Position numbers and translations under genes: made by a program. From NCBI GenBank assembly GCA_910580225.1, contig CAJTXE010000034.1:1-46792 (forward strand): a DNA stretch of 46,792 bases, in the 5' to 3' direction. The notes beneath the pieces were generated by a model. The model did no database searches, had not been told where the DNA came from, and was given only the letters and a program-made list of their open reading frames with translations. This DNA comes from an uncultured Acetatifactor sp. Lineage in GTDB: Bacteria; Bacillota; Clostridia; Lachnospirales; Lachnospiraceae. Positions 8,235 to 16,719 of this stretch are shown here, piece by piece (positions within the stretch are counted from its first letter, which is position 1; the number at the start of each line of letters is the position of its first letter).

Positions 8235-9227
8235 CTAGATAAGTGCGCTTTCCGAATCAATTTTGGATACAATATAGTTGGCAGCCAGAATCGTAATGCA
8301 GCATGCCACTGACTGGAACAGGGATGCCGCCGCGGTCCTTCCGATGGACACGTTCGACTGCAGTGCATTATAGAGATAAGTGTCAAATGTGGACACCGTA
8401 TTATACAGGGCATTGGGTACCCTCTGTGTAACCTGGTAAAACAGACCGAAGTCGGAGTAGAATATCTTGCCCACATTCATGATAAACATCATGATTGCCA
8501 TGGGCCTCAGACAGGGGAGTGTTATGTATTTTGCCTGCTGGAATTTTGTGGCGCCGTCAATCATTGCTGCCTCATACATAGAACTGTCAATTCCCGTGAT
8601 AGAAGCCAGGTATACCACCATTCCGTAACCGGTACCCTTCCACAGATTCATGAATACCAGAATAAACGGCCAATACTTTGCCTCGGAATACCACATGACA
8701 GACTCACCGCCGAAAAAGCCCACGATCTGGTTCAGAAGCCCCTTCGTAGGGTTCAGGAAAGCGTAAACAAAATAGCTTACCACCACCCAGCTCATAAAAT
8801 GGGGGAAGAACATCATCGTCTGATAGACCTTTGACAACAGCTTGCTGTAGAGCTGGCTGATTATGATTGCCAATGTAATCGGAACCACTGTCCCAAGGAT
8901 AATGAAAACAATATTATAGAGCACCGTGTTCCTCAGCAGCATGGCAAACGCATTGGATTTAAAGAAAAAGGAAAAATTTCCAAAGCCTGCCCACTCGCTG
9001 TGGAAGAGGCTGTACAGAAAGCCGTGCCCCGCCGAAATCTTGTAGTTTTTAAAGGCAATAATCATACCGAACATGGGCAGATATGCAAATACCACGAACC
9101 ACAGAAACGTGGGAAGCCCCAGAAGTGTCAGCTCCGTGTCCCCTCTCGTCCATCTCCTTTTCTTGCCCTGCTGCTTCGTTTCCACTCCGGTGTCTGCCGT
9201 CTTCGGCATTTTTTCCTTCTTCTTCAA
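8235..9227 (-). CDS. Carbohydrate ABC transporter permease (LplB/YteP-like)
   Basis: 330 residues: a basic cytoplasmic N-terminus followed by six membrane segments beginning LLGLPTFLWFVVFAYLPMFG. It carries the EAA loop (YEAAMIDGATKFQQAKYITL) and the family motif MIIAFKNYKISAGHGFLYS. It pairs with the YtcP-like permease. The start is uncertain: TTG at 9227 has SD AAGGAAGG at about 9 bases; an in-frame ATG at 9209 has AAGGA at 5 bases. It is the first gene after a candidate promoter region, 136 bp downstream of the second binding-protein gene, so this transporter part may be transcribed separately from the sensor genes. Confidence 0.92.
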   Translation of the reverse strand: MKKKEKMPKTADTGVETKQQGKKRRWTRGDTELTLLGLPTFLWFVVFAYLPMFGMIIAFKNYKISAGHGFLYSLFHSEWAGFGNFSFFFKSNAFAMLLRNTVLYNIVFIILGTVVPITLAIIISQLYSKLLSKVYQTMMFFPHFMSWVVVSYFVYAFLNPTKGLLNQIVGFFGGESVMWYSEAKYWPFILVFMNLWKGTGYGMVVYLASITGIDSSMYEAAMIDGATKFQQAKYITLPCLRPMAIMMFIMNVGKIFYSDFGLFYQVTQRVPNALYNTVSTFDTYLYNALQSNVSIGRTAAASLFQSVACCITILAANYIVSKIDSESALI

Positions 9228-9294
9228 TTTTCAACACCTTCCTTTTCTGTTTTTTCGTCATTTTGTGCATTTTATGCTCTTTTCAGCTACTTTT

Positions 9295-9300
9295 ATTATA
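9295..9300 (-). promoter_or_regulatory. Candidate -10 element for the permease operon
   Basis: A perfect TATAAT on the minus strand, 68 bp before the permease start. No good -35 lies 16-18 bp upstream (TTTTCG at 17 bp). A strong -10 with a poor -35 fits an activator-dependent promoter, and the AraC-type response regulator encoded upstream is the obvious candidate. Confidence 0.5.
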
Positions 9301-9348
9301 AGTTTTTACGACAGTATCGAAAAGGTATCTGTGGGATTCTTTGTAGTA

Positions 9349-9366
9349 TAGAATGGAAACATTCTA
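9349..9366 (-). promoter_or_regulatory. Hairpin at the end of the second binding-protein gene
   Basis: A perfect dyad TAGAATG / CATTCTA with a 4-base loop overlaps the stop of the upstream gene. No T-run follows, so it is not a standard terminator. It may be an operator, an mRNA processing or stability element, or chance. Confidence 0.35.
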
Positions 9367-10833
9367 TCGTTCCCGCCTGGATGACATCCATAAATGGATC
9401 TGTCTCTGGAGTTCCTGTTGCAGGATCCCGATTCCCGCCTGTTCCAATGCCTCCTGCAGCTTTGGCAGAAACTCGTCCGGATCTACGGTTCCCGTCATCA
9501 GCGCATTCTCATATCTCCTGCACACTTGGCCCACATTGTCGCATTCCGCAGCAAAATCGGATAGATCCGGAATAAATCCCAGGAGGGGCGATTCTATGGC
9601 GATATCGTTGAACTCCTGATACACATCCCATTTATCCCTATTCTCCCCCGCCACGGTTTTCAGAATAAACCAGTTACCCTGTGTATAGGCCACGCCTCTA
9701 TAGTTATCTGTAAGATACACTACCTGTCCGTCGTCATTTAATTCATAGTGAATCCCCTCTACTCCATAATTCAGCAGATTGCGGATATCCGGGTCCGTAT
9801 TCACCGCATTCAGAAAAACGGCACATTCCTCGGGATGCCCTGTCCTGGCGTTGACAGCCATGACGCCCCCCAGGGCGGACTCTGAAGTCACTACCAGATC
9901 GCTGGCACACTGTGTCACAATCGGGTAGCCAAAGGTAGAGGAAAAACTGACATCCGATTCCGGCCCGCCGCTGGCAACCCGAAGGAAAACCTTTTCCTCC
10001 GGAAACCGGGAAAATGCGGTCCTTACGGAAGCATCCTCATTAATATAACCTGCGATGTAATATTGATGAAGCGTATCCAGAAGCTCCCTGTAATACGCCG
10101 TCTCATATAGATTCACCACCATCGCTGAGGCATCACCTGTTCTTATTACCAGAGGGATATCCGCATAGGTCACATATTCATAGCCTCCCATAGATGCAAA
10201 ATTCACATTACTGTTGGCCAGAAACAGCGGGATATATTCCGGCTCCTCACTGGAAATGATGCGCAATAGAGGTTCCATGGACTCCAGTGTAGGATATTGC
10301 CCTATATCAACATCGTATTTTTCCACCAACTCTCTGTCATACAGAAAATACATAGGCACAGCCAGCTCCTTATTGGTGGGAATACCGTAAATACAGCCGT
10401 TCACCGCAGCCGCCTTCCATAATTTTTCGTTTACCGCCTCATAAGTTTCCGTGCAGATTCCCTCCATATAGGCTGTAAGGTCCAGCCAGTTTCCTGCCAG
10501 AGCATTTTCCACGTAATTGTCTGTCCAGGCGAAAGCAATGTCAAATTTTCCGTTCGTGCTGAAGAGTGAATCCAATTTTGCCTCATAGTCGTTCCAGCCT
10601 ACTCTATTGTAGCTCACCGTGAAGCCGTACCGCTCCAACAAGAGTACATTCAGCGCTTCCTCCACCTGTTCCAGGCCCTCATCCGGCTCTCCAATGGTGT
10701 AGTAGACCAGCCGCACCGGCTCATCAAGGCCCTCAGACCCCCTCTCCTGTTCCCCCTCCTCACCGCATCCCGCTGCCAGAAAAGCCACCAGTACAAAGGG
10801 CAGGAGTCTCCGGACTATCCTATACCTGTCCAT
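9364..10833 (-). CDS. Second extracellular solute-binding lipoprotein, linked to the two-component system
   Basis: 489 residues. The signal peptide ends FLAAGC (lipobox) and is followed by an acidic linker. The mature domain resembles the binding protein at 5743: both contain a KYDVDIGQYP-like or KYKIDYENMH-like segment after a DREL/DKEL motif, a YTQGNWF/YTQGTFF motif, and a RYENALMTG/RYKKDLLTG C-terminal motif. The start is the ATG at 10833, with SD GGAGG at 6 bases; this overlaps the response-regulator stop by 14 bp, which implies coupling. The long upstream extension of this frame is just response-regulator sequence out of frame. Being coupled to the sensor genes, it may present ligand to the kinase or be an alternative receptor for the transporter. 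Confidence 0.88.
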   Translation of the reverse strand: MDRYRIVRRLLPFVLVAFLAAGCGEEGEQERGSEGLDEPVRLVYYTIGEPDEGLEQVEEALNVLLLERYGFTVSYNRVGWNDYEAKLDSLFSTNGKFDIAFAWTDNYVENALAGNWLDLTAYMEGICTETYEAVNEKLWKAAAVNGCIYGIPTNKELAVPMYFLYDRELVEKYDVDIGQYPTLESMEPLLRIISSEEPEYIPLFLANSNVNFASMGGYEYVTYADIPLVIRTGDASAMVVNLYETAYYRELLDTLHQYYIAGYINEDASVRTAFSRFPEEKVFLRVASGGPESDVSFSSTFGYPIVTQCASDLVVTSESALGGVMAVNARTGHPEECAVFLNAVNTDPDIRNLLNYGVEGIHYELNDDGQVVYLTDNYRGVAYTQGNWFILKTVAGENRDKWDVYQEFNDIAIESPLLGFIPDLSDFAAECDNVGQVCRRYENALMTGTVDPDEFLPKLQEALEQAGIGILQQELQRQIHLWMSSRRER

Positions 10834-11743
10834 GAATACCTCCATTCTCCCCGGAATCCGCTGTCTGTGACGCCCATTGCCTTTCCTCTGCTCCGTTTTC
10901 CCCCACATCCGCTTCGCCCGACATTTCCTCTCCGACGCCTGCCGGTACATCCGCATTTTGCTCCGCTTCCGGCAGCATTTCCCCTGCATCCCGCAACGCC
11001 GTGGGCGAGACGCCGTAATATTCTTTAAAATGAACGTAAAAATTATTCAGTTGGGTATACCCCACCTGCCCGGCAATGACGATAATCTTATCCCCTGTGG
11101 TCTCAATCAGCCGCTTCGCCTGCACCATGCGATAAGCCATCAAATACTCGGAAAATTTCATCCCCGTATCCTGCAGAAAAATTCTGCCGATATATTTACT
11201 GCTCATACAGAACATTTCCCCGATGCCCACCAGGGACAGGGGACCTTTGTAATTCCCCTTCACAATCATGATAATCTTATTGGTAATCTTGGAAAGCGTA
11301 CCGTACTCCACCTTCAGCACCGGATCCACATCCGGCGCATCGCCGCTTTGCAGGGGCAGCCTGCCCTTCAGCTCCTCCACAATCGCCCGCTCTACAAATT
11401 GTTCCAGCTCCTCCACATTGATGGGCTTCAGGAGATAATCCTTGGCGGATGCCTGCATCGCTCTCTTTATATATTGAAAATCGTCGTAGCCGCTGATCAT
11501 ACCGCACACTGCCTTAAGGCCGGAAGCCCGTAAGTGTTCCACCAGTTCATAGCCCCAGCAACCGTCTCCCAGTTTCACATCCATCAATATGATGTGCGGC
11601 CTTATGTCCAGCGCCTTATTTACAGCCTCCTCATAAGTAGCCGCCGTCTCAATCTGGCTTATCCCATATCGGCTCCAATCCATGAGATACCGGATGTTCT
11701 CCCGGATATCCTTCTCATCGTCCACCACCAGCAGCCGGTACAT
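10820..11743 (-). CDS. Response regulator, YesN-like, with AraC-type output domain
   Basis: 307 residues. The N-terminal receiver domain has acidic residues D8/D9, the phospho-acceptor D55 in IILMDVKLGD, and the conserved Lys in YLLKPINVEE. The C-terminal AraC-type double helix-turn-helix includes KYIGRIFLQDTGMKFSEYLM, YRMVQAKRLIETTG and VGYTQLNNFYVHFKEYYGVS. A variable acidic tail follows. It is expected to activate the adjacent sugar transport genes when phosphorylated by the kinase encoded 15 bp upstream. Its stop overlaps the next gene by 14 bp. Confidence 0.93.
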   Translation of the reverse strand: MYRLLVVDDEKDIRENIRYLMDWSRYGISQIETAATYEEAVNKALDIRPHIILMDVKLGDGCWGYELVEHLRASGLKAVCGMISGYDDFQYIKRAMQASAKDYLLKPINVEELEQFVERAIVEELKGRLPLQSGDAPDVDPVLKVEYGTLSKITNKIIMIVKGNYKGPLSLVGIGEMFCMSSKYIGRIFLQDTGMKFSEYLMAYRMVQAKRLIETTGDKIIVIAGQVGYTQLNNFYVHFKEYYGVSPTALRDAGEMLPEAEQNADVPAGVGEEMSGEADVGENGAEERQWASQTADSGENGGIHGQV

Positions 11744-11758
11744 CAGTCCGCCCCCTTT

Positions 11759-13483
11759 CTAAATACCCCCGCAATCCCGAAGCAGCACCTCAATACACAC
11801 CCCAGAGGGCACATTGTTCCGGATTGTCATCTTTACCTTGTCCCCATAATACAGCAAAAGCCTGTGATACACATTCTGGAGGCCGAGACCATCCTGTCCC
11901 TCCTCCTTTTTACCCTCTTCCGGCGTAAAGCGCCCGTTTAAATATTCCAGCTCCCCCTCCTGGATACATCCCATATTGTCAAAAAAAGTGAGTTTGACCC
12001 CTTCTACGCACTTCTCTCCGGAGAGCACGATAATCTTAATGCTTTCATCCTCCCTGAAATTATGTTTGAAGAAATTCTCCATAATAGGCTGCATCCAGAT
12101 TTTGGGTGTCAGAATACCCAAAAGATCCTCCTCCACATCACAGTGGTAGAAGAATTGATCGTCATAGAGAAAACACATCAGATCCAGATACTGTTTGGTG
12201 ATATCAATTTCCTTTTGCAGGGTAATCACAGGTTCCGTCTTAACGATATTACGGTAAAGCAGGCCTAAGTTTGCCGTGGCCCGGGCAAGCTCCATATTCT
12301 GTCCCCGCAGAGCACGCAGCCTTATCCGTTCCAGTGTATTGTACAGGAAATGAGGGTTCAGCTGGGAACTCAGCATCTGCATCTGCGTCCGCTGCTGGCT
12401 GATGGTCAATTCGTATTTCTGCTGAATCAAAGCCTCCAGATATTCGTACAGCCCGTTTAACTGCCTGGCAATAACAGCATATTCATCGCTGCGCTTTCCT
12501 ACCCGGATACGCTGAAATGAGCCGTTTCTGGCGCATTCCACACTGTGCAGAATATCCTGGAGAAACCTGCCGTCTGCGGAGAACTGGCGTATATAGAGCA
12601 TCGTTATCAGCAGGAACGTCAGAAACAGCCCAAAAACCAAAACCCACAATTCCTTGATTTGGGTCTGCATATATGCCTCTGCCTTCCCTGCCGCCACTAC
12701 CAGGTAAGAATAATTCTCTGACGCATTCACAGTATAAAAATATTCCCCGGTCTTTCCGGAGGTCAGGGCAGCCACTCCCAGGTGCCTCCCGGATTCCGTG
12801 ATCCCACCGAATTCCACATCTCCATCCAGAGGATCCCCCAACCGTTTTCCCTCACCCTGAAGCTCCATCCAGACAGCAATTCCCCCCTGCCGGCAAAACG
12901 CTTTTTCAATCGGAGCCGCCACATCAATGACAAAAGATATCTTCCCCTTGTACACCGAATCCAGGTAAATATCCCTGGTGTAGGCATAGCCCGTCCTGCA
13001 CAGGGCTTCCCCCTCTTCCGGCTCAATCCTTTTGCATCTGGAATACCCCTCCTGACTGTATTCCATGCACATAACATTTTCTTCACAATAATAGAGAATA
13101 TAACGAATCAGATAATTACAGTCTGCCACGAGATTGTCACAGGCGCCCAGATAGCTTTCATAGGCCATATCCCCGCTGCGCAGCCGTGCTGCTGTATATT
13201 CCGCCGGAGTCGACCCGAAAAAATAAAAAAAATCCTTCTTCAGCATTGAACTGCTGTTCAGGCGGATTAAAAAATTGTCTATTGTGTTGACAATGCCGTC
13301 CAGTTCATTCTCCACCTGGGAGAAAGCCCTGTCCATGTGTTCAGAGAAAAACTGCTGCCCTGCCAACCGGGCGTTTTTATATCGATTGGAAATAATGAAG
13401 AAAAAGAACACAATCACTATGGACAGATAAATAAAAAAGGTCCGTCGATAAATCTTCAACTGCAGGAAGTTTGACGCTTTCAT
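11759..13483 (-). CDS. Sensor histidine kinase, YesM-like
   Basis: 574 residues. One membrane segment lies near the N-terminus (FFIYLSIVIVFFFFII), then an extracellular sensor region of about 240 residues, a second segment (LWVLVFGLFLTFLLITMLYI), a HAMP-like linker, and a His_kinase domain with SQLNPHFLYNTLERIR (phospho-acceptor His near residue 378). The HATPase domain shows MQPIMENFFKH and a G box (GLGLQNVYHRLLLYYG). ATG with SD AGGAG at 10 bases. It forms a two-component system with the next gene. In this family the kinase commonly senses oligosaccharides or the state of the paired transporter. Confidence 0.93.
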   Translation of the reverse strand: MKASNFLQLKIYRRTFFIYLSIVIVFFFFIISNRYKNARLAGQQFFSEHMDRAFSQVENELDGIVNTIDNFLIRLNSSSMLKKDFFYFFGSTPAEYTAARLRSGDMAYESYLGACDNLVADCNYLIRYILYYCEENVMCMEYSQEGYSRCKRIEPEEGEALCRTGYAYTRDIYLDSVYKGKISFVIDVAAPIEKAFCRQGGIAVWMELQGEGKRLGDPLDGDVEFGGITESGRHLGVAALTSGKTGEYFYTVNASENYSYLVVAAGKAEAYMQTQIKELWVLVFGLFLTFLLITMLYIRQFSADGRFLQDILHSVECARNGSFQRIRVGKRSDEYAVIARQLNGLYEYLEALIQQKYELTISQQRTQMQMLSSQLNPHFLYNTLERIRLRALRGQNMELARATANLGLLYRNIVKTEPVITLQKEIDITKQYLDLMCFLYDDQFFYHCDVEEDLLGILTPKIWMQPIMENFFKHNFREDESIKIIVLSGEKCVEGVKLTFFDNMGCIQEGELEYLNGRFTPEEGKKEEGQDGLGLQNVYHRLLLYYGDKVKMTIRNNVPSGVCIEVLLRDCGGI

Positions 13484-13556
13484 CTAGCTTTATCTCCTGT
13501 TCCCAGTTCCGCAGGCCCCCATTCAGTACCTGCTCAAGACAACTATGACCTTTTTT

Positions 13557-13585
13557 ATTCTACACAGCGTACTTTCTTTCCGCAA
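13557..13585 (-). promoter_or_regulatory. Promoter of the two-component/binding-protein operon
   Basis: TTGCGG (13580-13585), a 17-bp spacer and TAGAAT (13557-13562) on the minus strand, about 75 bp upstream of the kinase gene. The rest of the 339-bp gap (13484-13822) holds no gene and no clear terminator for the upstream sulfatase. Confidence 0.5.
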
Positions 13586-13822
13586 GATTATGTATCCTTT
13601 GCATACTATAAAGTATCCTATTTACCCTATTTTATACCACTGCACCTTATTGTTTCAGAAGCGCCTCTCTGTTTCTTTTCCATACAGGAATATCAGCCCT
13701 ATCCGGCCCCAAAGAACAAGGATGGCCGTCCCCCCTTCCTGAGACAGCCACCCCCCAACAAACACGCTGATCTTCTCCGGTCTCATACATGATTCCATAA
13801 AACCGGAACGTTTCCTCTTTTC

Positions 13823-15364
13823 CTAAATTTCCTCCACAGGGCCGTAGATATTCACCCTGTCCGCTCTTCTTCCTACCGGGCAGTCCTGCCCGGCTCCGGT
13901 CACTGCCTGCAGAATGCCGTTCCGCTCTCCGCAGGCATACCTCTCAAACCATCCCTCCATCCGGCCGCGCAGTTCCAGAACCCTTTTGTCATGCGCCGGA
14001 TCGCCATATAAATTTCTCTCTTCCTTCGGGTCTGCCTCCAGATCATACAGTTCATGGGGACCATAGGGATAACGATGAATATATTTCCATTCCCTGCTGC
14101 GGATCATTCGCGCCGGGCCGTATTCATCATAAACTACAACTGTACGGTCTCTCCCAACATGCCCCCCGGACACTTCCCGGACTCCCGCTCTTTCCTCCGC
14201 ATCCTCAGAGGACCCTTCCCAGGCTTCCCCCTCGTCCCCGGAAAGCAGCAGACCGGCAAAACTCTTTCCCGGCAGCTTCTCGGCCCCTTCCCAAGATATC
14301 CCTGCCAAAGCCAAAAGCGTAGGAAATACATCGTAAGCACTGACCAGCTCCTTATTCACACTCCCCGCCGGTATATGTCCCTTCCAACAGATGAGAAAAG
14401 GCACCTTCACCGCTGTATCATACAGATTCATGGGAAAGGTACCGTTTCCCTTTCCCCACACGCCGTGATGCCCCATGCTCATACCGTTGTCAGCAGTAAA
14501 GAACAGAATAGTCTCCCGTTTGGAGTCCATTTTTTCCAGCTTCTGCAAAATCCGCCCGATCTGTTCATCCATGGCACTGACAGCCGCAAAGTACCCTGTC
14601 AGATTCTCCCTGCGCCTTCCGGTATTGTAAACAGGTCCTGTAGTCATATGTGGATGATCCGGAACATCCGGAATGCTTTTAAAAGAACAGTCTCTGTAAT
14701 AGTCAATCCACCTGGAAGGATGCTGGTCCTCCCCCCAGGGTGAATGCGGCGCCGTATAATGCACAGACAGGTAAAATGGCTTCTCTTCCCGGGCCAGTTC
14801 ATCCATCCAGAGAAGTGCTCTGTCAGTAATCAGCTCTGTCACATATTTGCCATGTTCCAGTTTGATATCTCCCTCCTCTGTAACATCTGCATGATAATAG
14901 CTGCAGCCTCCCCTTCCCAGGGAATACCATTTGGAAAAGCCATGCTGCATCCTGACACTGTCTCCCAGATGCCACTTTCCTGCCAGGGCACAGGTATAGC
15001 CGTTTTCCGCCAGGACATCCGTATAGGCCACCTGTCCCTCCAGGTACGCCGCAGGCTTTGTCTCTCTGGCATACCCGCCTCCATAGGGATTCTCCATTCC
15101 CTGTTTCCAAAACTTCTCTCCATCCACATTTCCGCTTCTGATCCAGTCATGGACTCCGTGAGCAGAAGGTATGTTTCCCGTAAGCAAAGAGGCTCTGGCA
15201 GGAGAACATACCGGAGATACACAGAAAAAATTCTCGAAACGCATGCCCTCCGCTGCTATCCGGTCGAGATTGGGGGTATACAGCTCCGGGGTGCCGGCAC
15301 AGTGCATTGCCCATGCCCCCTGATCATCTGACAGAATGAAAATAATGTTAGGTCTGTTATCCAT
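13823..15364 (-). CDS. Sulfatase, formylglycine-dependent (Cys type), cytoplasmic
   Basis: 513 residues of the alkaline phosphatase/sulfatase superfamily. The N-terminus NIIFILSDDQG supplies metal-binding Asp residues. C53 in VCSPARASLLTG is the C-x-P-x-R signature whose Cys is oxidised to formylglycine. TADNGMSMGHHGVWGKG carries further metal and substrate ligands. There is no signal peptide, so it should act inside the cell on imported sulfated sugars. The start is the ATG at 15364, because the SD AGGAG lies 9 bases before it and inside the longer frame. Cys-type sulfatases in anaerobes need an anSME radical-SAM maturase; none is encoded in this window. The context (oligosaccharide importer downstream, PepSY lipoprotein upstream) suggests use of a sulfated glycan. 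Confidence 0.93.
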   Translation of the reverse strand: MDNRPNIIFILSDDQGAWAMHCAGTPELYTPNLDRIAAEGMRFENFFCVSPVCSPARASLLTGNIPSAHGVHDWIRSGNVDGEKFWKQGMENPYGGGYARETKPAAYLEGQVAYTDVLAENGYTCALAGKWHLGDSVRMQHGFSKWYSLGRGGCSYYHADVTEEGDIKLEHGKYVTELITDRALLWMDELAREEKPFYLSVHYTAPHSPWGEDQHPSRWIDYYRDCSFKSIPDVPDHPHMTTGPVYNTGRRRENLTGYFAAVSAMDEQIGRILQKLEKMDSKRETILFFTADNGMSMGHHGVWGKGNGTFPMNLYDTAVKVPFLICWKGHIPAGSVNKELVSAYDVFPTLLALAGISWEGAEKLPGKSFAGLLLSGDEGEAWEGSSEDAEERAGVREVSGGHVGRDRTVVVYDEYGPARMIRSREWKYIHRYPYGPHELYDLEADPKEERNLYGDPAHDKRVLELRGRMEGWFERYACGERNGILQAVTGAGQDCPVGRRADRVNIYGPVEEI

Positions 15365-15458
15365 GTGTGATTTCTCCTGTTTCATCCAGTAAACGAAGCG
15401 TAAACTGATTAGAATCTATTTCATGACTAGCCCGCCCTGTGCTATCTTCTGCAGAGTC

Positions 15459-16553
15459 TTAATCATCATACTCACTTTCGTATTCCAAAACAGTGCCCGC
15501 AGCCGCATCTATGGTAAATTCATACTCTATCCGATCTTTATAAAATTCGATTTCATATTCCAGGCGGCCATCCTCTTCCTCCAGCTTTATCTTGGTAAAA
15601 AAGACTTCGTCGACAGAAAAACCGGCGTGCGCAGCAGCAGTTTCCTTTGCTTTCTCTTCTCCTATCAGAGAGGCCGTCCCTGCGCCTCCCGGATGGCGGA
15701 ACAGCTCTACACTCCTGTCCATAATTACACCTGTAGCCGCATTGATTTCATACTCATATTCCCTGTCTGCTGTGTAAAAGTCAATGTCATACACTGCCAC
15801 GCCGTCATCCCAGTCCAGTTTTTCTTTGGTAAAGGTGACCTCTTCTTCTGTCAGCCCTGCATCCGTCAGGGCTATGACTTTGGCAGAATCCATGGTATCC
15901 ACCTGCCCGGTCTGATCACCCGCACCGCTTGGCTGTACCGATTCCCTGCTTCCCTGATCCGGTTTTCCGGATTCTTGGCTTTGCTGCCCGGCGGTCTGAC
16001 CCGACTCACCGGATTCCCGGCTTTGCTGCCCGGCGGTCTGACCCGACTCACCGGATTCCTGACTTTGCTGCCCGGCAGGCTGACCTGACTCACCGGATTC
16101 CTGACTTTGCTGCCCGGCGGACTGACTTGACTCACCGGGTTCCGGGCTTTGGTGCCCATTAGGCTGACCCGACTCACCGGATTCCCGGCTTTGCTGCCCA
16201 TTAGACTGACCCACATCGCCGCCCTCCTGATTTCCGGAAATCGCCAGGATGCTCACCCCTGTCACGGCGCCTGAAAAGGCATCAATTTCATAGGAATAGC
16301 CATACCCACCGGAAGTAAATTCTATCTCATACTGATTTTTGCCATCCGTCTTCTCCAGTTCCTGTCTGGTAATGCTGATATCTCCGGCCGTAAGCCCTGC
16401 ATCTGCCAGAGCATATTCCAAAGCCTCCTTTCGGTCCACCATACGGCTCCCGCACCCTGCTGCTAAGGCCACCGCACCTGCTGTAATTGTCAGTACAGCT
16501 GCTTTCTTCCACAGCCCATTCTCTCTTTTCTCTGCTGCTATTCTCTTTTCCAT
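15459..16553 (-). CDS. PepSY-domain lipoprotein with tandem 14-residue repeats
   Basis: A 364-residue precursor. A lipoprotein signal peptide ends GAVALAAGC. Three PepSY-type modules follow, each with the pattern ALADAGL / E(V)xFTK-x-L / YEIEF(Y) / YEYEINAATG: one after the signal peptide and two at the C-terminus. Between modules 1 and 2 lies a hydrophilic linker of six 14-residue repeats (consensus GQPAGQQSQESGES). SD AGGAGG is 5 bases from the ATG at 16553; the longer frame is not needed. PepSY domains are found in extracytoplasmic proteins thought to modulate peptidases or sense cell-wall state. Target unknown. It should be anchored on the outer face of the membrane with the repeats as a flexible spacer. 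Confidence 0.88.
   Translation of the reverse strand: MEKRIAAEKRENGLWKKAAVLTITAGAVALAAGCGSRMVDRKEALEYALADAGLTAGDISITRQELEKTDGKNQYEIEFTSGGYGYSYEIDAFSGAVTGVSILAISGNQEGGDVGQSNGQQSRESGESGQPNGHQSPEPGESSQSAGQQSQESGESGQPAGQQSQESGESGQTAGQQSRESGESGQTAGQQSQESGKPDQGSRESVQPSGAGDQTGQVDTMDSAKVIALTDAGLTEEEVTFTKEKLDWDDGVAVYDIDFYTADREYEYEINAATGVIMDRSVELFRHPGGAGTASLIGEEKAKETAAAHAGFSVDEVFFTKIKLEEEDGRLEYEIEFYKDRIEYEFTIDAAAGTVLEYESEYDD
15969..16220 (-). repeat. 42-bp minisatellite, six units, in frame
   Basis: Six head-to-tail 42-bp units start at 15969, 16011, 16053, 16095, 16137 and 16179. Units share GGATTC-CTTTGCTGCCC-CTGAC-GACTCACC on the plus strand and differ at a few positions, mostly conservative in the encoded 14-residue repeat. 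A multiple of three keeps the frame open when copy number changes. Confidence 0.92.
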
Positions 16554-16681
16554 AACTTCCTCCTGCCCCACTGAAGCATCTCCCGTATTCCACTTTGAAA
16601 TCCTTCCATTCTGCCCCATATCCCTGAAACTACCAGGACATTTTCCTCCTACATCCCTGTTGTCACAGTAACTTTTCTTTC

Positions 16682-16710
16682 AGTATAACCTTTAGGTGTC
16701 TTTTTTTCAA
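16682..16710 (-). promoter_or_regulatory. Promoter of the PepSY lipoprotein gene
   Basis: TTGAAA (16705-16710), 17-bp spacer and TATACT (16682-16687) on the minus strand, about 130 bp before the start. It overlaps the region just after the MATE gene stop, so the PepSY gene and sulfatase may form their own transcription unit. Confidence 0.6.
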
Positions 16711-16719
16711 TAAGAAGTT

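Noticed and set aside
9364..10989. 541-residue reading of the second binding protein
   Set aside because: The extra N-terminus is response-regulator sequence out of frame; SD and signal peptide point to the ATG at 10833.
15969..16220. CRISPR-like regular repeats
   Set aside because: Units are adjacent without unique spacers, are 42 bp long and keep a protein frame in a PepSY lipoprotein; it is a coding minisatellite.
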